Below, one piece after another: positions 9,880-17,936 of a DNA stretch of 64,000 nt. Each line of letters begins with the position of its first letter. Position 1 is the first letter of the stretch. The notes beneath the pieces were generated by a model. That model had not been told where the DNA came from and searched no databases. It saw only the letters and a list, made by a program, of their open reading frames with translations. The DNA comes from Pseudoglutamicibacter cumminsii (GTDB lineage: Bacteria; Actinomycetota; Actinomycetes; Actinomycetales; Micrococcaceae): the NCBI RefSeq assembly GCF_016907775.1, contig NZ_JAFBCO010000001.1:1426001-1490000 (forward strand). The letters run 5' to 3'. Made by a program: the position numbers and the translations under genes.

Positions 9880-10869
9880 ATGGCTTACCGCAGCAGTAAC
9901 CCGGTGTTTAAAGACAAAAACTTCCGAGAGAAGATGCGGAACGGCGAGGGCGCTGAAGCTATTCACGCGCCTTCGGCAGCAGACCTTGACCGTATGTACG
10001 GTGCGCCTTCGGCACAGGCCGGCCAGCAGGCTCCGCAGCAACCGTACGGTTACAACGGTCCACAGAACGCCCCACAGAACCAGTACGGCTACCAGCCGCA
10101 GCAGGACTACCAGCAGCCGAACTACGCTGCAGGTGACCTGAGCGTCCAGGGTAATCAGGGCGACCGGATGGTTATGGGCGATGTGCTCAACAAGATGACC
10201 ATCATGCTCGGCCTCATTGTGGCTTCCGGCGCGGTCGCTTGGTTCCTGGTGATGAACTCGGTCCGCAACGCGATGGCGGGCATGGGTTTCGGCGCGCTGG
10301 GCGGCTCGGTTTTCGCGATGGTGGGTATCGCGGCGCTTGCGGCGTTCGTGATCGCTCTTGTCAACCAGTTCAAGCGGGTTACCTCGCCAACGCTTTCGGT
10401 GATCTACGCGGTCCTTGAAGGTTTCGTTCTGGGTGCGATCTCCGCGATCGCTGAAGTCGCCTACCCTGGTATCGCGCTTCAGGCGGTTCTCGGTACGGTC
10501 CTCGTCTTCGCTGTGACCTTGGGCCTGTTCCGCTCCGGCAAGTACCGCACCTCGCCACGCATGACCCGCATCGTCATGGTTGCGGCAATCGCGTACCTCG
10601 CGTTCTCGCTCGTGAACCTTGGCCTCGTGCTGATCGCGGGTACCTCGATGCGCACGGGCCTCTTCGGCATGGCGATCGGCCTGTTCGCAGTGCTGCTGGC
10701 GACCTACTTCCTGGTCATGGACTTCGAGTTCATCCAGAACGCAATCTCCCAGGGCGCTCCAAAGCATGTTGCATGGACCTGCGCTTTCGGCCTGACCTTG
10801 ACGCTCGTGTGGATCTACATCGAGATCCTGCGCCTGCTCATGATCATCCGCGAAATGGTGGATCGCTAA
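9880..10869 (+). CDS. Bax inhibitor-1/YccA family membrane protein
   Basis: A 329-residue protein. Residues 1-90 are a cytoplasmic, Gln/Pro/Tyr-rich low-complexity tail; about seven membrane helices follow, ending in the FGLTLTLVWIYIEILRLL segment typical of the family. Members act as pH-sensitive calcium leak channels or modulate membrane proteolysis; the role here is unknown. The ATG at 9880 lies about ten bases after AAGAGG and gives the conserved N-terminus MAYRSSNPVF; the earlier in-frame GTG at 9841 has no such support. Confidence 0.9.
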   Translation: MAYRSSNPVFKDKNFREKMRNGEGAEAIHAPSAADLDRMYGAPSAQAGQQAPQQPYGYNGPQNAPQNQYGYQPQQDYQQPNYAAGDLSVQGNQGDRMVMGDVLNKMTIMLGLIVASGAVAWFLVMNSVRNAMAGMGFGALGGSVFAMVGIAALAAFVIALVNQFKRVTSPTLSVIYAVLEGFVLGAISAIAEVAYPGIALQAVLGTVLVFAVTLGLFRSGKYRTSPRMTRIVMVAAIAYLAFSLVNLGLVLIAGTSMRTGLFGMAIGLFAVLLATYFLVMDFEFIQNAISQGAPKHVAWTCAFGLTLTLVWIYIEILRLLMIIREMVDR

Positions 10870-10938
10870 GCGGGGACGCGGAGAGCGACCAGCTTTCTGA
10901 AACATCCGCGTTGACAACGCTCAGCGCATAAAGCATCG

Positions 10939-10980
10939 ACACGGTATGCCAAAACACATGTTTTGGCATACCGTGTTTTT
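10939..10980 (+). terminator. 18-bp inverted repeat plus TTTTT, abutting the next start codon
   Basis: A perfect 18-bp inverted repeat (10939-10956 with 10959-10976) has a two-base loop and is followed by Ts to 10980; the next base is the A of the permease ATG. It looks like a strong terminator for the preceding gene. TTGACA at 10911-10916, with no good -10 seen, leaves open an operator or leader-hairpin role for the downstream gene. Confidence 0.75.
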
Positions 10981-12360
10981 ATGCCCGAACCATCGAAGCG
11001 TCGGCTCCGGAGCGCCGGAGCGAGACTCGCAGAGCGGCTCCGTAGCGTGCGCAGCACGATTGAGCGGCGCCGTGAAGAACTCAGCCGTGAAGAACTCAAC
11101 GAACCACAAGCGCCTGTCGAGCAGGAACCCGAGCGTCCCGACATAAAGGTGCCGAGCGATGTTCCGCAGCCGTTGAAGGTCACAGCGGGTTATGCGTGGC
11201 GGATCGGTGCGATCATCCTGGTGACGGTCATGATCCTGTGGGGTCTGAGCCGTGTCGCGGTGGTGCTGATTCCGGTCATGATTGCCGCGCTGCTGGCGGG
11301 CCTACTGTTGCCGCTGAAGCGACTGTTCCTCAAGATGCGGTTCCCGAACGGCCTCGCGACGTTCAGTACGTTGCTCGTCTTCGCCGCTGCGTTGACGGGT
11401 GTCGTGTGGCTTGTGGTCGCAACCATGGCCGACGGCGCGGAGAGACTGTGGTCTGAAGCGATCACTGGTATCAATTCGATCCGCACATGGCTGGCGACTG
11501 GCCCGCTGCAGATCACTGACACGCAGATCACCGACTGGGCGCAAGAGATGCTGCATCGCATGCAGGAGAACTCGCAGGATCTTCTGAAGCAGGCAGCCTC
11601 GGTCGGAACCACGGTCACACACTTCCTGACTGGTCTGTTGCTCACGGTTTTCGCTTTGATTTTCTTCCTGCTCGATGGCGCGAAGATTTGGAAGTGGACA
11701 GTCGGCTTGTTTCCACGCCACACGCGGGCCGCTGCTGACGGCGCTGGTCGCCGCGGGTGGGGTTCGCTTGTTTCCTATATCCGTGTTCAAGTCATCGTTG
11801 CGCTGATCGATGGTTTCGGCATCGGGCTGGGTGCTTTCATCCTTAATGTCCCGCTCGCGCCGCAGCTGGGTGTCTTAGTCTTCTTGGGCGCGTTTATCCC
11901 GATCGTGGGTGCATTCCTGACCGGTGCTATCGCGGTTCTGATCGCGCTCGTGGCCCAGGGCTGGGTTGTCGCGCTCATCATGCTCGGCGTCGTGCTGTTC
12001 GTTCAGCAGGTCGAATCGCATGTTCTGCAGCCGTTGATCATGGGCCGGGCAGTGAGCCTTCACCCGCTCGCGGTTGTTCTGGTGGTCGCGTGCGGTACGT
12101 TCCTCTTCGGTATCGCTGGCGCTCTGTTCTCCGTCCCGCTTATTGCGATCATCAACAGTGTTGGCAAGTACCTTGCGGCTCGAGAGTGGGAGCGAGACCC
12201 TGCGGTGGAGCATCGCCGTAAAGAAGCGGGGCAGCATGACTCAAAAGCGGAGCAGGCGCCAGCGGGTACATATGATGAAGACGAGGCCCGTCTGGTTTCA
12301 GACCGCGCTGACACTATAGCTGGTCGAAAGCAGCCGGAGCAGGGCAGTCAGGAAACCTAA
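10981..12360 (+). CDS. AI-2E family transporter (PerM-like permease)
   Basis: A 459-residue polytopic membrane protein of the AI-2E/PerM family: a basic, charged N-terminal tail (about 60 residues), paired helices from residue 70, a central soluble segment, and the late conserved helices (LGVLVFLGAFIPIVGAF and QQVESHVLQPLIMGRAV). Some family members export autoinducer-2 and others are Na+/H+ antiporters, so the substrate is not assignable. A TTG at 10963 would add six residues inside the hairpin; ATG 10981 is preferred although no ribosome site is visible. The C-terminus is a charged soluble tail. Confidence 0.85.
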   Translation: MPEPSKRRLRSAGARLAERLRSVRSTIERRREELSREELNEPQAPVEQEPERPDIKVPSDVPQPLKVTAGYAWRIGAIILVTVMILWGLSRVAVVLIPVMIAALLAGLLLPLKRLFLKMRFPNGLATFSTLLVFAAALTGVVWLVVATMADGAERLWSEAITGINSIRTWLATGPLQITDTQITDWAQEMLHRMQENSQDLLKQAASVGTTVTHFLTGLLLTVFALIFFLLDGAKIWKWTVGLFPRHTRAAADGAGRRGWGSLVSYIRVQVIVALIDGFGIGLGAFILNVPLAPQLGVLVFLGAFIPIVGAFLTGAIAVLIALVAQGWVVALIMLGVVLFVQQVESHVLQPLIMGRAVSLHPLAVVLVVACGTFLFGIAGALFSVPLIAIINSVGKYLAAREWERDPAVEHRRKEAGQHDSKAEQAPAGTYDEDEARLVSDRADTIAGRKQPEQGSQET

Positions 12361-12407
12361 CCCCCGACAATAAACGCTGGAATCCATCAGCCAGGAGAAT
12401 CGGAATA

Positions 12408-13724
12408 GTGACAGAACAGGCACGTCAAGAAGAATCGTCCACGTCGAACGAAAACGCAACGATGATTCCTCGGGAAGACCCGACGCGTGACCTTCCGGTG
12501 ACGCTTGCTGATGTTCGTCGCGCAGCTGAAGTGCTCGATGGCGTGGTTGAGAAAACTGGACTGCACCACTCGCGTGCCCTCGAACTACACACGAAAGCCC
12601 CGGTGTGGCTCAAGGCGGAGAACCTGCAGCGTTCCGGTTCGTTCAAGGTGCGCGGCGCGTATGTGCGCATGAATAACCTCACGGAAGAGGAACGTGCCCG
12701 CGGCGTTGTGGCCGCATCGGCTGGTAACCACGCTCAGGGTGTCGCCCAGGCGGCTTCGAAGCTGGGTATCAAAGCGCGGATCTACATGCCGTTGGGTGTA
12801 GCGCTCCCTAAGCTCACTGCGACGCGCGACCACGGCGCGGAGGTCGTGTTGCACGGCGAGACGGTCGACGAGGCGCTCGCAGCCGCTGAAGCGTACGCGG
12901 AAGAGAGCGGCGCGGTGTTTGTACACCCGTTCGACCACCCGGACATCATCGCTGGTCAGGGAACGATTGGCCTGGAGATCCTGGAGCAATATCCAGAGGT
13001 TGAGACCGTGATCATGGGCGTTGGCGGCGGCGGCTTGCTTGCTGGTGTCGCTACCGCGATCAAGGGCCGTGCGGCGGAGCTTGGCCGGGATATCAAGGTC
13101 ATCGGCGTGCAGGCTGAGGATGCTGCGGCGTATCCGCCGTCGCTGGCGGCCGATGCGCTGGTTCCGTTGACGAAGGTCCGCACCATTGCTGACGGCATCG
13201 CTGTGGGACGCCCGGGCCAGATGCCGTTCGAGATCATTCGGGAGCTCGTTGACGACGTCGTCACGGTGTCTGAGGACGCGTTGGCTCGCGCGCTTGTGTT
13301 CTTGCTTGAGCGTTCCAAGCTCGTGGTTGAGCCTGCTGGGGCAGTGGGGGTTGCGGCGCTCCTGGAGAACACTCTGGTTGAGTCCGGCGTCGAGCCCTCC
13401 AAGACGGTCGCTGTCCTCTCTGGCGGCAACATCGACCCGCTGCTGATGCTCAAGGTGATCCAGCGTGGTCTGGCTGCCGCGGGACGTTACCTCACCATCA
13501 AGATGATGCTTCAGGACCGCGCAGGTGAGCTCGCAACTATTTCCCGCATCATCGCTGATTCCAGCGCGAATGTGACCCGCGTGGATCACACCCGCATCGG
13601 CGGCGCGTTATCGATGGGGGACGTCGCGATCACGATTGACATGGAAACCAACGGGCACGAGCATTCAGATGAAGTGCTCGATGCGTTGCGCGCCCATGGC
13701 TACGATCCACAGGTCATTCTGTAA
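12408..13724 (+). CDS. ilvA: Threonine ammonia-lyase (threonine dehydratase)
   Basis: A 438-residue PLP enzyme deaminating threonine to 2-oxobutyrate, the entry step to isoleucine. The PLP lysine is K80 in SGSFKVRGA, the phosphate-binding loop is VGGGGLLAGV, and SGGNIDP lies near the end of the catalytic domain. From about residue 365 a single ACT-like domain follows (LATISRIIADSSANVTRVDH). This short layout resembles the TdcB/TIGR01127 type more than the long two-ACT-subdomain E. coli IlvA. The GTG at 12408 is ten bases after AGGAG. Confidence 0.92.
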   Translation: MTEQARQEESSTSNENATMIPREDPTRDLPVTLADVRRAAEVLDGVVEKTGLHHSRALELHTKAPVWLKAENLQRSGSFKVRGAYVRMNNLTEEERARGVVAASAGNHAQGVAQAASKLGIKARIYMPLGVALPKLTATRDHGAEVVLHGETVDEALAAAEAYAEESGAVFVHPFDHPDIIAGQGTIGLEILEQYPEVETVIMGVGGGGLLAGVATAIKGRAAELGRDIKVIGVQAEDAAAYPPSLAADALVPLTKVRTIADGIAVGRPGQMPFEIIRELVDDVVTVSEDALARALVFLLERSKLVVEPAGAVGVAALLENTLVESGVEPSKTVAVLSGGNIDPLLMLKVIQRGLAAAGRYLTIKMMLQDRAGELATISRIIADSSANVTRVDHTRIGGALSMGDVAITIDMETNGHEHSDEVLDALRAHGYDPQVIL

Positions 13725-13740
13725 CTCAGGCCATTCTGTA
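13710..13740. repeat. 17-bp tandem duplication of the ilvA 3' end
   Basis: CAGGTCATTCTGTAACT (13710-13726) is followed directly by CAGGCCATTCTGTAGCG. The first copy holds the last ilvA codons and the TAA stop; the second repeats them out of frame. Confidence 0.85.
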
Positions 13741-13758
13741 GCGTTGTATGTGCAGACA

Positions 13759-13800
13759 GCGTGAGGGGCGGTTCAGATGATTCTGAACCGCCCCTCACGC
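13759..13800. terminator. Bidirectional terminator between ilvA and greA
   Basis: A perfect 19-bp stem (13759-13777 with 13782-13800) and a TGAT loop lie between two convergent genes. Confidence 0.85.
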
Positions 13801-13832
13801 GTCACAAGCCCTGAACGGGCTGTCGAAGATGT

Positions 13833-14321
13833 TTAGCCGTCGTAAGGGTGTGCCTCTACGATCTCGACAGGGATCTCCTTGCCGTTAGGCGCGGTGTAGC
13901 TGAGCTTCTCGCCGACCTTGTGGCCGTCGATCGCCTGACCGAGCGCCGAGTGATCCGAATACACTTCGAGGTCGCTGCCGTCAGCAAGCTCACGGTTGCC
14001 GAACAGGAAGCGGGTCTCCATGCCAGCGATCTTCGCGACAACAACCATGCCTGGCTCGACTACGCCATCGTCTTCAGGGGTTTCACCCACCTGAGCGGAC
14101 TCGAGCAGCTGCTTCAAGTACACGATGCGGCCTTCGTTCTTCGACTGCTCTTCACGCGCCGCGTGGTAGCCGCCGTTCTCCTTCAGGTCGCCCTCTTCAC
14201 GAGCAGATTCAATACGCTCGAGAATCTCAGCCCGGTATGGGCCGGAGAGGTGCTCCAATTCAGCGCTCAGACGATCGTAGGCTTTCTGCGTAAGCCACAC
14301 TTCTTCATGCTGAGACGTCAT
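13833..14321 (-). CDS. greA: Transcription elongation factor GreA
   Basis: A 162-residue factor that rescues backtracked RNA polymerase by stimulating transcript cleavage. The N-terminal coiled coil ends with the acidic tip motif (ESAREEGDLKENGGYHAAREEQ), and the C-terminal FKBP-like domain contains SDHSALGQAIDGHKVGE and TAPNGKEIPVEI. The start is the ATG at 14321 (MTSQHEEVWLT), with TGGAG six bases upstream; a longer frame to 14345 is less likely. It is followed by DUF4307 and mca, an order I remember from mycobacteria. Confidence 0.96.
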   Translation of the reverse strand: MTSQHEEVWLTQKAYDRLSAELEHLSGPYRAEILERIESAREEGDLKENGGYHAAREEQSKNEGRIVYLKQLLESAQVGETPEDDGVVEPGMVVVAKIAGMETRFLFGNRELADGSDLEVYSDHSALGQAIDGHKVGEKLSYTAPNGKEIPVEIVEAHPYDG

Positions 14322-14456
14322 GAACACTCCATTTCGTTGAACCACGCACCGGGTGCGCAGTGATTAATTGCAAAAGAAAATACCCACTGGTGACCTTGAC
14401 CGGACTGAAGCAGCGTCAAGCTAATCCCAGCGGGCACATTCGTTATCGCACGAGTC

Positions 14457-14495
14457 TAGCCCGCAAAATCAAACAATGGGAGTGTTTGCGGGCTA
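14457..14495 (-). terminator. Hairpin downstream of the DUF4307 gene
   Basis: An 11-bp stem (14457-14467 with 14485-14495) with an alternative inner pairing CAAACA/TGTTTG lies just past the stop of the minus-strand gene ending at 14521. The rest of 14322-14520 shows only the greA upstream region. Confidence 0.6.
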
Positions 14496-14520
14496 AATCT
14501 GCATAAAATTCACGTTCGGC

Positions 14521-14979
14521 TTACTGCGTGCCGGTGCGCCAACACGACTCGTAACCCGCGGTGACAGGCGTGAACGTGGTGCGCAACGGAACCGTTTTCT
14601 GCACGATGTACCGGTTTCCTGAGCGTTCCGTGCTTTCGCTGGCCTGGAAACGCACTTCCCGGTAGCCGACCACAGAATAATCCTGGCTCAAAGCACGCAA
14701 ACCGCATGTCACATCGTCCCCAGCTTCCATCGTGACAGCAACCGTGACCTCGGCGCTGCGGTCGTTGATGAGCTGATACGAGATCTCTTTAGCGTCGAAG
14801 CTCTTCTGAAGGCGCAGGCTCGCAAACAAAAGATAAGCGGACAAGCCAAGAATGCCGACTACGGCAACAATCCACCAGCCGCGCTTCGAGAGCGTGCGGC
14901 GCGTTGAGCCGTAGCGGTTCGCTAGGCTTGGGGACTGGCGAGTATCCTCGCCACCGAGTTTGAGATCACCTGAGGACAT
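14521..14979 (-). CDS. DUF4307 membrane protein
   Basis: A 152-residue protein of unknown function: a short cytoplasmic N-terminus, one membrane helix at about 34-54 (WWIVAVVGILGLSAYLLFASL), and an external domain with two cysteines (VTCGLRALSQ and YESCWRTG) that could form a disulfide. The pattern matches DUF4307, usually found beside mca and greA. It is divergent from mca, with starts under 50 bases apart, so the two share a promoter region. Confidence 0.85.
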   Translation of the reverse strand: MSSGDLKLGGEDTRQSPSLANRYGSTRRTLSKRGWWIVAVVGILGLSAYLLFASLRLQKSFDAKEISYQLINDRSAEVTVAVTMEAGDDVTCGLRALSQDYSVVGYREVRFQASESTERSGNRYIVQKTVPLRTTFTPVTAGYESCWRTGTQ

Positions 14980-15025
14980 GATGTTTCCAGTCTATCTGGG
15001 GCATCGGAAGGGGAACCGCAGCACC

Positions 15026-16015
15026 ATGGGACATTCTCCGCGTAGTGTGCCTGATTCGTCTGGCTTGCGTGTACTTTCTGTTCACGCGCACCCCGATGAC
15101 GAAGCTAGCAAGGGCGCATCGATGGCCGCGGCATACGCGCAGGCTGGGGCTGAGGTGCTCGTCGTGACCTGCACCGGCGGCGAACGTGGTGACATCCTCG
15201 TTGAGGAAGTCCAGCGGATGCCGCGCGCGCACCGTGACCTCACAGGCCTGCGCCGTGAAGAGATGAAGCTCTCCGCTAAAGCACTCAACATCAAGCACAT
15301 GTGGCTTGGTTTCGAGGACTCTGGCCTCCCGGAGGGTGATCCGCTACCGCCGCTACCGGAGAGCTGCTTCGCCTCAGTCCCGCTCTATGATGCCGCGGCA
15401 CCTTTGGTGCACCTGGTGCGGACGTTCAAACCGCATGTGCTCATCACGTATGACGAAAACGGCGGCTACCCTCACCCGGACCACATCCGAACGCACCAGA
15501 TCTCTGTTGAGGCGTTCAGGGCTTCCCACCGCGAGAACGAGTATCAAGGCCTGGGCGAGCCGTGGACGATCTCCAAGATGTACTACGACCGTGCATTCTC
15601 TCTAGAACGGTTCAAGGCTCTTGATGAGGCGATGCGCGAGCGCGAAGGAGTGTCTCCGTTCGCTGACCGCATCGAGTTCATGGAAAAGCGTCAACGCGAC
15701 AGCAGCAACCCTGCCGCACGGCACCGCGTGACGACGCATGTTCCCATCCAGGGTTTCGTTCACTTGCGTGATGAAGCGCTTTTGGCGCATCGCTCCCAGG
15801 TCGAGCCAGGCGGATTCTTCTTCGCCGCACCTCCTGAGCTGGTGGAAGAGGTCTACCCTTGGGATGACTATGTGCTCGCGGCTACGCGTGTGCACACTGA
15901 GCTTCCGGAATTCGATCTGTTTGCGGGCCTGCACGATGGCGAAGGCGACCGGATCGGTACGTTGCGCCCGGTGCCGGAAGCTTTCAAGCCGGAGCTTGCG
16001 AACGACCGGCGGTAA
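15026..16015 (+). CDS. mca: Mycothiol S-conjugate amidase
   Basis: A 329-residue zinc amidase of the PIG-L/LmbE family. It cleaves mycothiol conjugates of electrophiles to release mercapturic acids, so this organism very probably makes mycothiol. The zinc motif AHPDDE lies at about 21-26, and the GERGDIL and TYDENGGYPHPDH motifs characteristic of Mca/MshB follow. The longer region after residue 200 suits Mca rather than MshB. ATG 15026 was chosen by N-terminal similarity; ATG 14978 and 14981 are alternatives that would overlap the divergent gene. Confidence 0.92.
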   Translation: MGHSPRSVPDSSGLRVLSVHAHPDDEASKGASMAAAYAQAGAEVLVVTCTGGERGDILVEEVQRMPRAHRDLTGLRREEMKLSAKALNIKHMWLGFEDSGLPEGDPLPPLPESCFASVPLYDAAAPLVHLVRTFKPHVLITYDENGGYPHPDHIRTHQISVEAFRASHRENEYQGLGEPWTISKMYYDRAFSLERFKALDEAMREREGVSPFADRIEFMEKRQRDSSNPAARHRVTTHVPIQGFVHLRDEALLAHRSQVEPGGFFFAAPPELVEEVYPWDDYVLAATRVHTELPEFDLFAGLHDGEGDRIGTLRPVPEAFKPELANDRR

Positions 16016-16074
16016 AATGGATCAATGCATGGGGAACCGATGATTCCCGGATGCGTTGAGTATGGAAGGTGAGC

Positions 16075-16377
16075 ATGCTTCTTTCAGTGTTGTCGTATGT
16101 CCCAGCGAACTTGGGCACTGACTCGGAAGAGTACCGCGCCATCGGGCCGGGTTTCCCGGGTTTTGTGGCTATCGCGTGCCTCGCGGTTGCCGTTATTTTC
16201 TTGATCGTGTCTATGGCTCGCCGCATCCGTCGTATTGATTATCAGCAGCCTGTTGAGACTGCTCAGGCGGACCTCGTGGAGCAGGGGCAGGCTGAGGAGA
16301 TTGAGCGTGAAGCGCGCCGCCGTCTTGCCGAAAAGTACGGTGAGACTGCCGATGCAGGACAAACTCCGCGCGCATGA
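16075..16377 (+). CDS. Small single-pass membrane protein (hypothetical)
   Basis: About 100 residues: one membrane helix at 28-48 (FVAIACLAVAVIFLIVSMA), a basic RRIRRI stop-transfer, then an acidic helical tail. The ATG at 16075 is five bases after GGAAGG. It lies between mca and the cis-prenyltransferase and overlaps the latter by four bases (ATGA). A small membrane protein sits after mca in mycobacteria as well, so the gene is probably real; no function can be assigned. Confidence 0.75.
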   Translation: MLLSVLSYVPANLGTDSEEYRAIGPGFPGFVAIACLAVAVIFLIVSMARRIRRIDYQQPVETAQADLVEQGQAEEIEREARRRLAEKYGETADAGQTPRA

Positions 16378-17153
16378 AACTACCGAAGGTTTCGTGGCCG
16401 CCGCGCTTCCTGTATGGGCTGTATGAGCGGCGGCTCACGCGTGAGTTGAAGCCCGAGAAGTTGCCGGGGCATATCGGCGTGATGGTCGATGGCAACCGGC
16501 GCTGGGCTAAGCTTGCGGGCGCTTCGACGGCCTCGGGGCATCGGGCTGGTGCGGATAAGATTCTCGAGTTTCTCGAGTGGTGCCGTGAGTTGGGTATCCG
16601 CACGGTGACTCTCTACATGCTCTCTACCGATAACCTCAACCGTGATTCGTCTGAGGTTGGCGCGCTGTTGCGGATCATCGACGAGACCTTGACCCGCGTA
16701 GGTTCCGAGGGTTCGATGCGTGTGCACCCGGTGGGTGCGTTGGATGTCTTGCCGCCTGAGCTAGCTGATAAGTTGCGCGGATTGCGTGACAGCACGGCTG
16801 ACCGCACGGGGCTACACGTGAACGTCGCGGTGGGTTATGGTGGCCGCCGCGAGATTGTCGATGCGGTGCGTGCGTTGCTCGAGGACGCCGACGCGAAGGG
16901 CATGAACGCTGGTGATGTTGCGCGGGAGCTGGATGCGGATATGATCGCCAAGCACCTGTATACCTCTGGCCAGCCTGATCCGGATCTTGTGATTCGCACG
17001 TCTGGGGAGCAACGGTTGTCTGGCTTCTTGATGTGGCAGTCCGCGTATTCCGAATTCTATTTTTGTGAAGCGTTGTGGCCTGACTTCCGACGGGTGGACT
17101 TCCTGCGTGCGTTGCGGGACTATCAGCAGCGACAGCGTCGCTTTGGTGGGTAA
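16374..17153 (+). CDS. uppS: Cis-prenyltransferase (isoprenyl diphosphate synthase, UppS family)
   Basis: A 259-residue Z-type prenyl elongating enzyme. The catalytic aspartate is D39 in MVDGNRRWAK, and the STDNLNRDSSEV region replaces the FSTENWxRP of typical undecaprenyl synthases. VAVGYGGRREI and the C-terminal SGFLMWQSAYSEFYF (substrate dimer contact) are present. The mca neighbourhood is that of mycobacterial Rv1086, a short-chain Z-farnesyl diphosphate synthase. The chain length could therefore be short (C15) rather than C50/55; that is inference. It is cotranscribed with the small membrane protein. Confidence 0.9.
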   Translation: MKLPKVSWPPRFLYGLYERRLTRELKPEKLPGHIGVMVDGNRRWAKLAGASTASGHRAGADKILEFLEWCRELGIRTVTLYMLSTDNLNRDSSEVGALLRIIDETLTRVGSEGSMRVHPVGALDVLPPELADKLRGLRDSTADRTGLHVNVAVGYGGRREIVDAVRALLEDADAKGMNAGDVARELDADMIAKHLYTSGQPDPDLVIRTSGEQRLSGFLMWQSAYSEFYFCEALWPDFRRVDFLRALRDYQQRQRRFGG

Positions 17154-17173
17154 CGCTTCCGACGGCGGTTAGC

Positions 17174-17210
17174 TTGTCCACAGCGGCATCGCAGGATTGT
17201 TCTGTCCACA
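17174..17210 (+). other. Two DnaA-box-like sites
   Basis: TTGTCCACA at 17174-17182 equals the consensus preferred by actinobacterial DnaA. CTGTCCACA lies at 17202-17210 in the same orientation, 28 bp downstream. Both are in the short spacer between the prenyltransferase and the prepilin-peptidase-like gene. Confidence 0.4.
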
Positions 17211-17243
17211 ATCTCGGGCGGTTTCTCGCTAGTTGAATGGGGT

Positions 17244-17777
17244 GTGCATAGCCTTGAAGGCATGCGCACCCTGATTTTTTCCTATGCCGAGTCCGGCACG
17301 TTGTGGGGCCTTATCGTGGCTGCATCCCTCGTGTGCACGTGCGTGGCTTTCGTAGGGTTTGGTGCGGTTCTGGCGGTGATTGATGCGCGAACGCATCGTC
17401 TACCTAATGTGTGGGTTGGCCGACTGAGTGCAACGTGCGCGTTCTTCCTGACGCTCGCGACGTTCGCCTCGATCGGCGCGGGGGAGTTCCTCGGCTTCGC
17501 ATGGGCCCTCGCAGCGGCGGGTGGAGCCCTTGTGTTTCTCGGTTTGCGGTGGATGACACGCAAGGGACTCGGCCTGGGTGACGTCAAACTTGCGCCGGTG
17601 CTGTGCGCCCTGTGCGCGGTGGTGAGCTGGGGTCATGTCCTACTGGCCGGGGTTCTGATGTGCCTCATCGCTGGCGTGCATGCGCTCATCGTGATGATTG
17701 CGACGCGGAACCCGCGTGCCTTCATCGCGTTTGGCCCGGCGATGCTGTGTGGAACCGGGCTTGCTTTAGCGCTGTAA
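17244..17777 (+). CDS. A24 prepilin peptidase-like membrane protein
   Basis: A 177-residue polytopic protein with the two aspartate motifs of type IV prepilin peptidases: VIDARTHRLPN (about 45-55) and GLGDVKLAP (about 110-118), plus FGPAML near the end. It has only the peptidase core and no methyltransferase domain. It could process Flp/Tad-type or competence pilins, but no pilin genes occur in this window. The start is uncertain: GTG 17244 or ATG 17262. Confidence 0.8.
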   Translation: MHSLEGMRTLIFSYAESGTLWGLIVAASLVCTCVAFVGFGAVLAVIDARTHRLPNVWVGRLSATCAFFLTLATFASIGAGEFLGFAWALAAAGGALVFLGLRWMTRKGLGLGDVKLAPVLCALCAVVSWGHVLLAGVLMCLIAGVHALIVMIATRNPRAFIAFGPAMLCGTGLALAL

Positions 17778-17788
17778 ACCCCGGCATG

Positions 17789-17814
17789 CAGAACAACCCA
17801 GCACAGAACAACCC
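17789..17814. repeat. 11-bp direct repeat, 15-bp period
   Basis: CAGAACAACCC occurs at 17789-17799 and 17804-17814 in the spacer after the prepilin-peptidase-like gene, running into the terminator stem. Confidence 0.8.
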
Positions 17815-17850
17815 CGTGGCCGCCCATCGGTGTGATGAGCGGCCACGGGG
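17812..17850. terminator. Terminator hairpin between convergent genes
   Basis: A perfect 12-bp stem (17812-17823 with 17839-17850) and a 15-nt loop can serve both the plus-strand peptidase gene and minus-strand fumC. Confidence 0.75.
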
Positions 17851-17858
17851 CCGTCAGC

Positions 17859-17880
17859 AGTGAAACTCTAGTGAAACGCT
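17859..17880. repeat. 11-bp tandem repeat
   Basis: AGTGAAACTCT (17859-17869) is followed without a gap by AGTGAAACGCT (17870-17880). Confidence 0.75.
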
Positions 17881-17913
17881 CGCTCCGGGATGGGTTGAGC
17901 GCCTCAGCAGTGT

Positions 17914-17936
17914 TTAGTTGAGGTGCGCTTAGTTGA
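17914..17936. repeat. Short duplication of the fumC stop region
   Basis: TTAGTTGA occurs at 17914 and 17929, a 15-bp period. The copy at 17929 contains the fumC stop codon (TTA on the plus strand). Confidence 0.65.

Noticed and set aside
14960-15025. Longer N-terminus for Mca
   Set aside because: It would overlap the divergent DUF4307 gene and precede the conserved start of the family by over 20 residues.
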